From Terrimonas sp. (GTDB lineage Bacteria > Bacteroidota > Bacteroidia > Chitinophagales > Chitinophagaceae): DNA of 64,000 nt. Location: positions 1 through 64,000 of the forward strand of contig NZ_QCZJ01000017.1 of assembly GCF_003075435.1 (NCBI RefSeq). The letters run 5' to 3'. The notes beneath the pieces were generated by a model. That model was not told the origin of the DNA and searched no databases. It saw only the letters and a program-made list of their open reading frames with translations. The first letter of the stretch is position 1. Each line of letters opens with the position of its first letter. Made by a program: the position numbers and the translations under genes. This document shows, in pieces, positions 17,201 to 25,830 of the stretch.

Positions 17201-19758
17201 TGCATAAGCCTATGATTGTTGCGCTAAAGGCAAACGTTAACCAGATAGCAGAAACCTATAAAAAAGCCTATCCTAAAGCTCGCATCCTGTTTCCGGGGCA
17301 AAATGATTTTACACCCGCACAACGGTTGCGGCTTTTCCATGAAATAAAGAACAACAATTGGGATTGTATCATACTTACCCATGATCAATTCGGAAAGATA
17401 CCGCAGTCACCGGAGATACAAAGAGAGATATTTCAAACGGAACTGGACAATGTTGAACGTGACCTGGAAACTGTCAAAGATCTTGGCGGCGACATCTCTA
17501 AGAAAATGCTCAAAGGGCTGGAGATACGCAAGAACAACCTTGAGGGAAAACTGAAATCTATCCTGAAAGAGATCGAGGAAAAGAAAGACACAGGTATCAA
17601 TTTCAAAGAAATGGGTATTGATCACTTATTTGTGGACGAATCCCATAAGTACAAAAATCTCACTTTCACTACCCGTCATAACAGGGTCGCTGGTTTGGGT
17701 AATACAGAAGGTAGCCAGAAGGCGCTGAATATGTTATTCGCTGTTCGCGAACTGCAAACACGTTTTAATTCCGATTTATGTGTCACGTTCCTTTCCGGCA
17801 CACCTATATCCAACAGCCTCACCGAAATGTATCTGTTGTTTAAATACCTGCGTCCGAAAGAAATGGAACGCCAGCATATTGAAAATTTTGATGGTTGGGC
17901 TGCTGTATTTGCACGTAAAACAACAGACTTTGAATTTTCAGTGACCAACGAGATCATTGCCAAAGAACGCTTCAGGCATTTTATTAAAGTACCGGAGCTT
18001 GCTTTGTTCTATAACGAGATCACCGACTACAAAACGGCAAAACATATAAACCTTGACAAGCCCGAATTGAGTGAAACGCTGGTGAACATAAAGCCAACGC
18101 CTGAACAAAGTGAGTTCATTAAAAACCTGATGCGCTTCGCTAAAACAGGTAATGGTGAATTGATTGGTCGTGGCAGGTTGACGCCAGAGGAAGACAAAGG
18201 CAGAATGCTGATCGCAACCAACTACGCTAAGAAAATGTCGGCGGATATGCGATTGATCAACGAGTGGAAGTATAGTGATCATCCCGACAACAAAGTAAAT
18301 GTCAGTGCCCGCAAGATTGCAGAGATCTATAAAGAAACTACCGAGCATAAGGGTACACAGATTATCTTCTCAGACATTGGTACACCCAAGCCTGTTGAAT
18401 TTAATATCTACGATGCAGTTAAAGAAAAACTGATCAGGGACTTTAATATTCCCGAACGGGAAATCACTTTTATTCACGACTGGACAGATACAAAAAAGCC
18501 CGAACTGTTCCGTAAGATGAACAGAGGTGAGATTCGCATTTTATTGGGCAGCACAGAGAAAGCCGGAACCGGCCTAAATGTGCAGCAACGTGTAGTGGCC
18601 ATGCACCACCTTGATATTCCCTGGAAACCGTCAGAGCTGGAACAACGTAATGGCCGTGGCGCACGCCAGGGCAATCTTATTGCCAAAGAATATTACGGCA
18701 ACAAAGTTCAGAACTATATCTACGCAGTAGAACAGTCATTGGATAATTACAAATTCAACCTTCTGAAGAATAAACAGACGTTCATTTCGCAAATGAAAAA
18801 TTGTGAGTTGAACGTGCGTACCATTGATGAAGGTGCGATTGACGAAAAAAGCGGGATGAATTTTTCCGAATATATAGCCATTCTGTCCGGCGACACTTCA
18901 TTATTGGAAAAATCAAAACTGGAAAAGAAGATAGCTGTAATGGAAAGCCTGAAAGTTTCTCACTTCAGAGAAATCGCACGCAATAAATACCAATTGGAAA
19001 ATCTGCAAAATGAACAGGCATCCACCGTTAAAACGCTCGATAAACTTGCAGCAGATGAAAAAGTGTACAAGGCCGGCCTTCAACTGGATAAGGACGGTGT
19101 AAAAGTTAACCCTATCAAACTGGATACTATCAGTTCAACGGACAGTGAAGCCATTGGTAAACACATCATCAAGCTGTACCAGGACTGGAAGCCTGCTGTT
19201 GCAGATGAGCATACAGCGCAGATAGGTACACTCTACGGTTTCAGCCTGTATATCCGCAGGCAGCAGGAAGCCTATGAGGAAAACGGAGTTTTTGAATACC
19301 GCTATTCCAATAGCTTTTATGCGCAGCGAAGCAGTGACGGTATTAAGTACACTTACAACAACGGGCTTCCGAATACAGACAATCCTAAGCTGGCGGCAAG
19401 ACATTTCCTTAATGCGATTGACCGGGTGGAAAGCCTGAAAGAAAAGTACGAGCATACTTTGAACGAACTGAAAACAGAGATACCCAAACTGGAGCAGCTT
19501 ACTACCAAACCATTTTTACAGGAAGCGGAATTACAACAAATGAAAAATGAACTGGCTAATCTGGAAAGGCAGATAGCCATCAAGATACAGGAAAACCAGT
19601 TGAAGCAGCAACAGGTAGCGGAAACCGAACCGGAAGAAGTTATTGATACTCCTGTCATTCAACTGTCCGAAAAAGTGAACGGGCATACTGTTCCAAAAGA
19701 AGTGATACTCGCCTCGCAGCAGGTAGCAGAACGTTCCCGTAGCAGGATGCGATTATAA
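14218..19758 (+). CDS. Giant N-6 adenine methylase / SNF2-type helicase fusion (anti-restriction-like)
   Basis: 1,846 residues from the ATG at 14218; a GTG six bases upstream is the alternative start. The N-terminal third is an N-6 adenine methyltransferase: motif I YEPSAGSG (about residue 130) and a motif IV variant SNIPFG (about 200) in place of NPPF. The second half is a superfamily 2 helicase: Walker A VGLGKT (about 975), Walker B DESH (about 1140), motif III SGTPISNS and motif VI QRNGRGARQG. The C-terminus has a long coiled coil. This architecture is common in Bacteroidota conjugative elements (COG4646-like) and resembles phage DarB-type proteins that shield incoming DNA. A role in protecting the transferred strand is inference. 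It sits inside the mating-channel operon. Confidence 0.88.
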   Translation: MAYNVSQKLNDNLRAIRTALDYQNGRPLTAEDVASLKKYAGFGGIKAVLYPYGSLEDWQANGATKEDLKHHAEMMQIHDLLKENYPETAYKEIIASLRNSVLTAFYTPEVVPQTLYSVLAAQGIQPKRLYEPSAGSGVFISEAVTSFPQLEQITAVEKDRLTGLVLSAINSTLPVKTATHITGFEETPVKDNGTYDLVVSNIPFGNFSVYDEAFPDKEISGKIHNYFFAKGLDKLGEGGLMAFITTDAFLNSPSNHTAREYLFQRADFVGLAVMPDNLMKDTGNTEAPNHLLIVQKNTGKEKISWEEDWLNEVRERENEFGRFPYNYFISTHDHDVVMGNVRKPGKNQYGRASEVVWQDGDINQIRESLYASLINQFQNRFNPELYQKAQTVLLPVPENEGKKLTYLPMPENPTESTSVQLGLFDTAPAEQINRAMAYINPLDETVVQKASARIIGTIRTTDKPSHENVVLLTAKQHKSNRFLYKLYSNVKEVDHLSANWMDARLLGHELTDISNYLKQFDHSFRYEGDQTLEGFFRFEQKVPLPFIGLKPYYQEGTLVVHMGSVGTIGNPDPEYKQAVFQPLGLQGNIHFYENYAALRDAYLELAAKEVSGETISNADRDQLNSKYEHFVVEYGLLNSPDNRRRILEDTAFGVIALSSLERREGERFVKADILTHSIHQVKERFITDDPIEALAHSLNDTGKVDTGFISAAMGLDENEVINRLGNHVYMNPASNEWETADQYLSGNVVEKLRQAEHLYGQFPDNLHYKRSAEAIAKVQPERIPFELLDFNLGERWIPNSYYERFATSLFELDTTINYFPSLDAFKVNTGMNIKVSREFAVTPKSGRTTYGYTLLEHALENTTPFFTYEVKGPNNTTIRVPDNEAIQLAHQKIEQIRSGFINWLNEIPDDEKKNLENLYNDTFNCYVLREFNGNHLNFPGLDKKALGIEDLYSSQKNAAWRIIQNRGALVDHEVGLGKTLTMIVSAQEMKRLGIVHKPMIVALKANVNQIAETYKKAYPKARILFPGQNDFTPAQRLRLFHEIKNNNWDCIILTHDQFGKIPQSPEIQREIFQTELDNVERDLETVKDLGGDISKKMLKGLEIRKNNLEGKLKSILKEIEEKKDTGINFKEMGIDHLFVDESHKYKNLTFTTRHNRVAGLGNTEGSQKALNMLFAVRELQTRFNSDLCVTFLSGTPISNSLTEMYLLFKYLRPKEMERQHIENFDGWAAVFARKTTDFEFSVTNEIIAKERFRHFIKVPELALFYNEITDYKTAKHINLDKPELSETLVNIKPTPEQSEFIKNLMRFAKTGNGELIGRGRLTPEEDKGRMLIATNYAKKMSADMRLINEWKYSDHPDNKVNVSARKIAEIYKETTEHKGTQIIFSDIGTPKPVEFNIYDAVKEKLIRDFNIPEREITFIHDWTDTKKPELFRKMNRGEIRILLGSTEKAGTGLNVQQRVVAMHHLDIPWKPSELEQRNGRGARQGNLIAKEYYGNKVQNYIYAVEQSLDNYKFNLLKNKQTFISQMKNCELNVRTIDEGAIDEKSGMNFSEYIAILSGDTSLLEKSKLEKKIAVMESLKVSHFREIARNKYQLENLQNEQASTVKTLDKLAADEKVYKAGLQLDKDGVKVNPIKLDTISSTDSEAIGKHIIKLYQDWKPAVADEHTAQIGTLYGFSLYIRRQQEAYEENGVFEYRYSNSFYAQRSSDGIKYTYNNGLPNTDNPKLAARHFLNAIDRVESLKEKYEHTLNELKTEIPKLEQLTTKPFLQEAELQQMKNELANLERQIAIKIQENQLKQQQVAETEPEEVIDTPVIQLSEKVNGHTVPKEVILASQQVAERSRSRMRL

Positions 19759-19778
19759 AATAATTAAAAGGAAATATT

Positions 19779-20108
19779 ATGGCAAATAGTGTTTATCAAA
19801 TTAATAAAGGAATTAACCAGAGCATCGAGTTCAAAGGCTTGAAGGCACAATATATCTGGTATTTAGGCGGTGGTGTCGTGGCGCTGCTCATTGTCTTTGC
19901 CGGAATGTATATCATCGGTCTTCCTACTTACCTGTGCATCGGTATCATTCTGACCGCAGGAACATTCCTGGTTATGAAGATTTACGGCATGAGCAACAAA
20001 TACGGCGAACATGGGTTGATGAAAGCCCTTGCCCGGAAGCAGGTTCCTAAGCTGATCAAGTCCAGGAGCAGAAAAATCTTTATAGGCATTAAAGACAAAC
20101 AATCATGA
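19779..20108 (+). CDS. traF: Conjugative transposon protein TraF (DUF4133, VirB3-like)
   Basis: 109 residues with the DUF4133 pattern: YQINKGINQSIEFKGLKAQYIWYL, two adjacent transmembrane helices (residues about 28-48 and 52-70), then a basic tail (KQVPKLIKSRSRKIF). It is the VirB3-like inner-membrane subunit that normally works with the VirB4 ATPase, encoded here one gene later as TraG. Its stop codon overlaps the ATG of the next gene. Confidence 0.9.
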   Translation: MANSVYQINKGINQSIEFKGLKAQYIWYLGGGVVALLIVFAGMYIIGLPTYLCIGIILTAGTFLVMKIYGMSNKYGEHGLMKALARKQVPKLIKSRSRKIFIGIKDKQS

Positions 20109-20920
20109 AAAGAGAATTGCCGGTGTACAACATCGAAGGAACCGATTTTGTTGTGGACGTTGCCAGCTTGCAACTCTGTGAGAAAGCAAACCCGGAGAAC
20201 GTAATCCCCCTGTTTGACATGCGGGATGTTGGTGATGGATATGTATTTGATTATAGTCCTAAAGAGAAAAACATACCGAGGTTGTTTAGCGACGATACGG
20301 ATGTTACCACAGTAAAGATACCAGAGTTGGTGCAGCTTGATCCTGTGGGGATGGCAGAGAAATACGGTTGCTCCGTTCACGAGGTGCAGGGAAAAACAGA
20401 TTTCGCTTTAATGGTAGATCAGCAGGCGCTTGGAAGGAGGCTGATGGGGCAATTGCCTACCGTGGACATAGCCGGTCACACTTTCTATGTAGATATAACA
20501 ATGGATATGCTGCGTCCTAAAGATGATTTCGCTTCCAACGGCATCGTCTTCAGACAGATTGACCATTACTACGATGATGACAAAGAGGCTTACGTGATAC
20601 CATACAATCCAAAGAAACATGAGTTTCAGGAATTGGACTATGAAAACATCACCTCCATTCCTAAAGACCTTATTGTTATTTCCTTCCCGCACGAAATAGT
20701 ATTAGACCCGGTAGGCTTCAATAGAAAAGGAGGGTGGGACGAAACAGACGGGTTGAAGCTAAAGAACATCAAATCTCATTTTGAGGCGAAGATTATTGAC
20801 TGGAAAGAAACCGGCATTGAACAAACTATAAAAGAGAATATAAAAAAACAGCAGCAATCCAAACAAGCAGATGAAAGCCGGAAGACCGGCCAGCGGCAGC
20901 GTAGAGGCCCAAAGCTATGA
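20105..20920 (+). CDS. Conserved ICE protein between traF and traG, function unknown
   Basis: 271 residues, soluble, no signal peptide. Two similar halves are visible: VYNIEGTDFVVDVASLQL and later VDIAGHTFYVDITMDMLRPKD, each followed by a region ending in LDPVG (KIPELVQLDPVGMAEKYG and HEIVLDPVGFNRKGG). This suggests an internal duplication of about 130 residues. The C-terminus is basic and Gln/Lys-rich. It overlaps traF by four bases, so it is translationally coupled to the channel genes. No catalytic motif is seen. Confidence 0.75.
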   Translation: MKRELPVYNIEGTDFVVDVASLQLCEKANPENVIPLFDMRDVGDGYVFDYSPKEKNIPRLFSDDTDVTTVKIPELVQLDPVGMAEKYGCSVHEVQGKTDFALMVDQQALGRRLMGQLPTVDIAGHTFYVDITMDMLRPKDDFASNGIVFRQIDHYYDDDKEAYVIPYNPKKHEFQELDYENITSIPKDLIVISFPHEIVLDPVGFNRKGGWDETDGLKLKNIKSHFEAKIIDWKETGIEQTIKENIKKQQQSKQADESRKTGQRQRRGPKL

Positions 20921-20970
20921 GGTAACAATGCCATGAGTGCATTGAAGTGATAACAGGTAAAAAAAGTGAG

Positions 20971-23439
20971 ATGGAAAAAGTGTTGGATGATATTTTACCA
21001 ATAATGGATGTAGAGCATGACTGCATCCTAAGCAAGCAAGGCGACATGACGGTTGTCTTTAAAGCAGACCTGCCGGAAATCTTTTCGCTTTCCGATCAGG
21101 AATACGAAGCCTTTCACCAGGCATGGATAAAAGCAATCAAGCTACTGCCCAAATACAGCGTATTCCACAAGCAGGATTGGTTTTTGGATAGCAGCCATAA
21201 GCCGGACTTTACAAAGGAAGATACCAGCTTCCTTAGTCGGGCCAGTGAGCGGTTCTTCAACGAGCGTCCCTTCCTGGCGCATAGCTGCTACATCATGCTC
21301 ACCAAAAAGCCTGAAGGACGTAAAACAGCCAGCTCCATGTTTTCAAGCCTCCTGCGCAAATCCATAGTGCCGGAAGAAACTTTAAAGCCGCAACTGTTGC
21401 AGGACTTTCTGGACAGTGCGGGTCAGTTCAAGCGCATTATGGAAGACAGCGGTTTCGTGAAGCTGACAAGGCTTAAAGAAAAAGAGCTGCGGAGCCATAG
21501 CCGTAAGATGGGTTTGATAGAGCAGTATTGCTATCTGTCCGAGCGAAACGATAGTTTCCTGATGGCTGACATCAGTTTTGATGAAGGAATGCGTGTGGGT
21601 GACAAGTATTGTCAGCTCTATACGCTGGGAGATGCCGCAGATCTTCCTGCACTGTGCGGTAGCCGTATCAATTACGACAAATACAGTACCGATAAAACAA
21701 AGTTCAGCGTTGGCTTTGCTTCTACGTTAGGACAACTTCTACCCTGCAATCACATCTATAATCAATATCTCTTTATTGAAGATGCGCAAAAAACCATTCA
21801 AAAGCTGGAAAGCAAAAGATTACGCCTGCAATCCCTTTCGGCGTACAGCAGGGAGAATTTGATTGCAAGGGACGCTACCAATGATTTCCTGAACGAAGCA
21901 ATCAGCCAACAGCGCCTTCCGGTTAAATCGCATTTCAATGTACTGGTATGGACAGATAACAAGGAAGAACTGAAGGACCTGAAGAATATGGTGTCCTCTG
22001 CATTGGCACAGATGGATGCAGTAGCGAAACAGGAAACTATCGGCGCACCGCAGATATTCTGGGCGGGTATTCCCGGTAACGCCGCAGACTTTCCCATGAA
22101 CGACACCTTCGACACGTTTGCGGAACAGGCTACCTGCTTTCTGAACCTGGAAACGGGGTATCGTTCTTCAGTAAGCCCCGTAGGTATTCGCATGGGTGAC
22201 AGGCTCACCGGCAAACCTGTTCATGTGGACATCAGCGATGAGCCTATGAAAATGGGCATTTGCACAAACAGGAATAAATTCATACTTGGCCCCAGTGGTT
22301 CCGGTAAGAGCTTTTTTACCAACCACATGGTACGCAGCTATTACGAGCAGGGCACGCATATCGTGCTGGTGGACGTAGGGCACAGCTACAAGGGACTGTG
22401 CGATATGGTGAATGGCTACTATTTTACCTATAGTGAAGACAATCCCATCCGCTTCAATCCCTTTTATATAGGCGAAGGCGATAGCCTTGATACCGAAAAA
22501 AAGGAAAGCATTAAAACCCTGCTCCTGGCATTATGGAAAAAAGATGATGAGGAATTTAAGCGCAGTGAGTATGTAGCCCTGTCCAATGCTATCGGAGGTT
22601 ATTACAGCTATCTGGAAAAGAATACCAAAGTGTTTCCCTGCTTCAACAGCTTTTACGCTTTTCTGAGGGACGAGTACACGCAGGTGCTGGAAGGCGACCG
22701 GGTGAAAGAAAAGGATTTTGATATAAATAACTTCCTCTACGTGCTTCGCCCTTACTATGAAGGTGGCGAATTTGATTATCTCCTCAACGCAACCGAAAAC
22801 CTGAACTTATTACAGGAACGGTTTATCGTATTCGAGCTGGACAATATCAAGGATCACCCGATTTTATTTCCTGTCGTAACGATCATCATCATGGAAGTCT
22901 TCATCAACAAAATGAGGAAGATGAAGGGCATCCGGAAAATGATATTGATTGAAGAAGCCTGGAAAGCTCTCATGAAAGAAGGCTTTGCCGAATACATAAA
23001 ATACTTATTCAAAACCGTAAGGAAATTTTTCGGAGAAGCGATAGTGGTAACGCAGGAAGTGGAAGATATTATTTCTTCTCCGGTGGTAAAGCAGGCCATC
23101 ATTAACAACAGCGATTGCAAGATACTGCTTGACCAAAGTAAATATCAGAACAAGTTTGACCAGATACAGGAATTGTTGGGACTAACAGAAAAGGAAAAGG
23201 CGTTGGTGCTGTCCGTTAACAAGGCCAATGATCCCGCCAAGAAATACAAGGAGGTTTTCATCAGCCTCGGAGGTATGCTAAGCAAAGTGTACCGTACAGA
23301 AGTAAGCCTGGAGGAATATCTCGCCTATACTACCGAGCAAACAGAAAAGGTAAAACTGATGGAATATGCTGCAAAGTTTGATGGCGACATCCGCAAAGGC
23401 ATTGCGGCAATGGCAGAAGAAATAAGAAATAAAAGCTAA
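20971..23439 (+). CDS. traG: Conjugation ATPase TraG (VirB4 family)
   Basis: 822 residues from the ATG at 20971; an in-frame GTG at 20947 would add eight. The N-terminal part is the VirB4 CagE/TrbE-like region (MDVEHDCILSKQGDMTVVF). The ATPase has Walker A GPSGSGKSF (about residue 440) and Walker B MILIEEAW (about 655), with a downstream Gln motif in VVTQEVEDI. In Bacteroides terms TraG is the VirB4-type motor that energises pilus and channel assembly at the inner membrane. It is not the VirD4 coupling protein, which is absent from this window. Confidence 0.93.
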   Translation: MEKVLDDILPIMDVEHDCILSKQGDMTVVFKADLPEIFSLSDQEYEAFHQAWIKAIKLLPKYSVFHKQDWFLDSSHKPDFTKEDTSFLSRASERFFNERPFLAHSCYIMLTKKPEGRKTASSMFSSLLRKSIVPEETLKPQLLQDFLDSAGQFKRIMEDSGFVKLTRLKEKELRSHSRKMGLIEQYCYLSERNDSFLMADISFDEGMRVGDKYCQLYTLGDAADLPALCGSRINYDKYSTDKTKFSVGFASTLGQLLPCNHIYNQYLFIEDAQKTIQKLESKRLRLQSLSAYSRENLIARDATNDFLNEAISQQRLPVKSHFNVLVWTDNKEELKDLKNMVSSALAQMDAVAKQETIGAPQIFWAGIPGNAADFPMNDTFDTFAEQATCFLNLETGYRSSVSPVGIRMGDRLTGKPVHVDISDEPMKMGICTNRNKFILGPSGSGKSFFTNHMVRSYYEQGTHIVLVDVGHSYKGLCDMVNGYYFTYSEDNPIRFNPFYIGEGDSLDTEKKESIKTLLLALWKKDDEEFKRSEYVALSNAIGGYYSYLEKNTKVFPCFNSFYAFLRDEYTQVLEGDRVKEKDFDINNFLYVLRPYYEGGEFDYLLNATENLNLLQERFIVFELDNIKDHPILFPVVTIIIMEVFINKMRKMKGIRKMILIEEAWKALMKEGFAEYIKYLFKTVRKFFGEAIVVTQEVEDIISSPVVKQAIINNSDCKILLDQSKYQNKFDQIQELLGLTEKEKALVLSVNKANDPAKKYKEVFISLGGMLSKVYRTEVSLEEYLAYTTEQTEKVKLMEYAAKFDGDIRKGIAAMAEEIRNKS

Positions 23440-23450
23440 ACACCTACTCA

Positions 23451-23840
23451 ATGAAACTGAATAAACTGATATATGACCTACACGTAGCCGTTAAAATGAT
23501 ACTTCACTTCGCGAGGCAGCACCATGCTACGCTCTCTATGATGGAAGGCATATATGTAAGACAGCCGCCGCAAAATGAAAAGATTGCAGGAGTAGATGCC
23601 ACCCTTACCATAAAGCCCTGTGGCAGCTTCTACCAGGTTACTCGAACAGAATATATAAGTAACACTCCTGAATCTGAAGAAACATGGTTGGCTACCTATG
23701 GTTGGCATTCCAACGGCCACCTCATTGAAATAGGCGGAGATCGGTATTGCGTTTTCGAGACAGTTTCAAAATCACTGTACCTCGAAGCACTGACGGAGCA
23801 GGGAAAGACAACGATTGAATTATTTATTAAAAATCTATAA
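23451..23840 (+). CDS. Small hypothetical protein between traG and the TraI-like genes
   Basis: 129 residues, soluble, no signal peptide or recognised domain. It is mixed alpha/beta, with VKMILHFARQHHATLSMMEGIYVRQPP near the N-terminus and a beta-rich middle (DATLTIKPCGSFYQVTRTEYI). It starts 11 bases after traG and ends three bases before the next gene, so it belongs to the transfer operon. Function unknown. Confidence 0.65.
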   Translation: MKLNKLIYDLHVAVKMILHFARQHHATLSMMEGIYVRQPPQNEKIAGVDATLTIKPCGSFYQVTRTEYISNTPESEETWLATYGWHSNGHLIEIGGDRYCVFETVSKSLYLEALTEQGKTTIELFIKNL

Positions 23841-23843
23841 GGC

Positions 23844-24518
23844 ATGAAAAAGATATGGTTCATCACAATGTTAGCTACCATGTTACTGGTGGTAGCACCT
23901 ACGCAACAAAGCCACGCAGTGGTTTGGGTTGTAGTAAAAGCTGCCGTCAAAAAAGTGATCAAGGCAATTGATTTGCAAATTCAGCGATTGCAGAATAAAA
24001 CGATATGGCTGCAAAACGCTCAGAAAACCTTAGAGAATACTTTATCCAAATTAAAACTGGATGAGATTTCGGACTGGACGGAAAAGCAAAAAGAGCAATA
24101 CCGGAAATACTATGAGGAACTGGCTAAAGTTAAATCCATTATATCCTACTACCAGCGCATCCGGGATATTACAAAGAAACAATTACGCCTTGTAGATGAA
24201 TACAAACGCTCATGGTCGCTGATCCGGCAGGACAGTCATTTTACTGTAGAGGAAATTTTTTACATGGAAAAAGTGTATTCAGGCATTCTTGACGAAAGCC
24301 TGAAGAACATTGACCAGATCAGCCTCATCATAAAATCCTTCACGACGAAAATGAGCGATGCCAAAAGGCTGGAGCTGATTAACAACGCAGCCGACCAGGT
24401 AGATGTCAATTATTCGGATCTGGTGCAGTTTAACAGGCAGAATACTTTACTAAGCCTTCAGCGTGCTAAAACCGAAACCGAAGTGCAGGCAGTAAAAAAA
24501 TTATATGGACTTCCTTAA
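23844..24518 (+). CDS. Secreted coiled-coil conjugal transfer protein (TraI-like), copy 1
   Basis: 224 residues with a cleavable-looking signal (LLVVAPTQQSHA). The mature protein is almost entirely helical: a charged coiled coil (IQRLQNKTIWLQNAQKTLENTL), then YYQRIRDITKKQLRLVDEYKRSW and a C-terminal LLSLQRAKTETEVQAVKKLYGLP. The last motif and general layout recur in the next two genes, so this is the first of three tandem paralogues. In Bacteroidota elements such genes are labelled TraI. A periplasmic role, possibly VirB5-like, is inference. Confidence 0.75.
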   Translation: MKKIWFITMLATMLLVVAPTQQSHAVVWVVVKAAVKKVIKAIDLQIQRLQNKTIWLQNAQKTLENTLSKLKLDEISDWTEKQKEQYRKYYEELAKVKSIISYYQRIRDITKKQLRLVDEYKRSWSLIRQDSHFTVEEIFYMEKVYSGILDESLKNIDQISLIIKSFTTKMSDAKRLELINNAADQVDVNYSDLVQFNRQNTLLSLQRAKTETEVQAVKKLYGLP

Positions 24519-24528
24519 ATCAGAACGT

Positions 24529-25179
24529 ATGAAAAAGATACTCTTGTTTCTATTGCTGGTTGTGTCGGCAGGGAGTAACCTGCAAGCACAAACTTTTGCA
24601 GAATGGTTTCAGCAAAAGAAGACACAAAAGAAATACCTGCTTCAGCAAATTGCTGCGCTCCAGGTGTATATCGGCTATGCTAAAAAGGGCTACAACATAG
24701 CCAAAGATGGGTTGAACACTATCGGCGGCTTCACCAGGGGAGAATTTAACCTGCACACGGATTACCTAAATTCTTTGAAGTCCGTGAACCCGGAAATCAG
24801 GCGTTATCCAAAGGTTGCGGATATAATCGCCTTACAGGTAAAAATTGTACAAAACTACAACCGCACTTACGGCAGGCTTAACAGCAGCGACGCCTTTAGC
24901 AACGATGAGCTGGCCTACATCAGAAGGGTCTTTGGTCGGTTGCTGGACGACTGCTATAAAAGTCTTGACGAACTGATTACGATTACAACGGATGGCAAGT
25001 TAGAAATGAAGGACGATGAGCGCATTGCAAGGATTGATAAGTTGTATCTGGACATGCAGGACAAATACACTTTCTCGCAAAGTTTTTCCAACGATGCAAA
25101 ATCGCTTGCTGCATCCAGAATCAAAGAAAAAACAGATGTACAAACCAGCCGTGTATTACAGGGCATTAAAAACGAGTAA
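24529..25179 (+). CDS. Secreted helical conjugal transfer protein (TerB-labelled family), copy 2
   Basis: 216 residues from the ATG at 24529; an upstream ATG at 24505 overlaps the previous gene and would give an untypical N-terminus before MKKILLFLL. A signal peptide ends at LQAQ. The body is helical: KKGYNIAKDGLNTIGGFTRGEFNLHTDYLNSLKSVNPEIRRYPKVADI, then DELAYIRRVFGRLLDDCYKSLDELI. It is clearly homologous to the next gene. Members of this family are sometimes annotated as TerB tellurite-resistance-like, but no tellurite genes lie nearby and the setting is mating-channel assembly. Confidence 0.78.
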   Translation: MKKILLFLLLVVSAGSNLQAQTFAEWFQQKKTQKKYLLQQIAALQVYIGYAKKGYNIAKDGLNTIGGFTRGEFNLHTDYLNSLKSVNPEIRRYPKVADIIALQVKIVQNYNRTYGRLNSSDAFSNDELAYIRRVFGRLLDDCYKSLDELITITTDGKLEMKDDERIARIDKLYLDMQDKYTFSQSFSNDAKSLAASRIKEKTDVQTSRVLQGIKNE

Positions 25180-25181
25180 CT

Positions 25182-25820
25182 ATGAAAAAGCTGATCATAA
25201 TGATATCGCTATCCTTCCTGGGCATATTGCCTGCCTTTCGTGCATCTGCGCAGGCAGATGAGATAGCGCAGCTCATACTCAATATTGAGAAACTGGCGCA
25301 ATTCAAGCAAATACTTAGCGACATGAAGAAAGGCTACGAAATTCTTAGCGGAGGATATAACACTATCAAGAATATTTCAGAAGGCAACTTCAGTTTGCAT
25401 AAGGCTTTTCTTGATGGCTTGATGGAGGTAAGTCCGGCGGTACGCAATTACCGGCGTGTGGCAGACATTACCAATTACCAGATCATTCTGGTTAAAGAAT
25501 ACCGTAAGGCTTATGATCGCTTCCGGCAGGACAACAATTTCAATGCAGATGAGCTGGCTTATTTGGGTCGTGTATATGATAATCTGTTTAAAGAAAGTCT
25601 GCGCAACCTCGATGAGTTGCTTACGGTAATCACGGCAGGCAAAGCTCGTATGAGCGATGATGAACGCTTGCAGGCCATTGACCGGATATATGCAGACATG
25701 CAGGATAAACTGATGTTCCTACGGCATTTTAATAACAATACTACAATACTGGCAGTGCAAAGGGCGAAGGAGCGCAACGACGCACAGACCATCCGAAAAA
25801 TCTATGGGTTAAACAATTAA
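25182..25820 (+). CDS. Secreted helical conjugal transfer protein (TerB-labelled family), copy 3
   Basis: 212 residues with a signal peptide ending at ASAQ. It shares with copy 2 the block KKGYEILSGGYNTIKNISEGNFSLHKAFLDGLMEVSP, the motif ADELAYLGRVYDNLFKESLRNLDELLTVIT, and the tail MSDDERLQAIDRIYADMQDK. It shares with copy 1 the end VQRAKERNDAQTIRKIYGL. It begins two bases after copy 2. The three genes probably arose by tandem duplication and then diverged. Confidence 0.78.
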   Translation: MKKLIIMISLSFLGILPAFRASAQADEIAQLILNIEKLAQFKQILSDMKKGYEILSGGYNTIKNISEGNFSLHKAFLDGLMEVSPAVRNYRRVADITNYQIILVKEYRKAYDRFRQDNNFNADELAYLGRVYDNLFKESLRNLDELLTVITAGKARMSDDERLQAIDRIYADMQDKLMFLRHFNNNTTILAVQRAKERNDAQTIRKIYGLNN

Positions 25821-25830
25821 ACAGATAAAT

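Noticed and set aside
20971-23439. TraG as the VirD4 coupling protein
   Set aside because: The name is ambiguous, but the N-terminal region, length and position are those of VirB4-type ATPases in Bacteroides elements.
24529-25820. Tellurite resistance (TerB) genes
   Set aside because: No other ter genes are nearby; the proteins are secreted, helical and embedded in the transfer operon, so the TerB label is only a family name.
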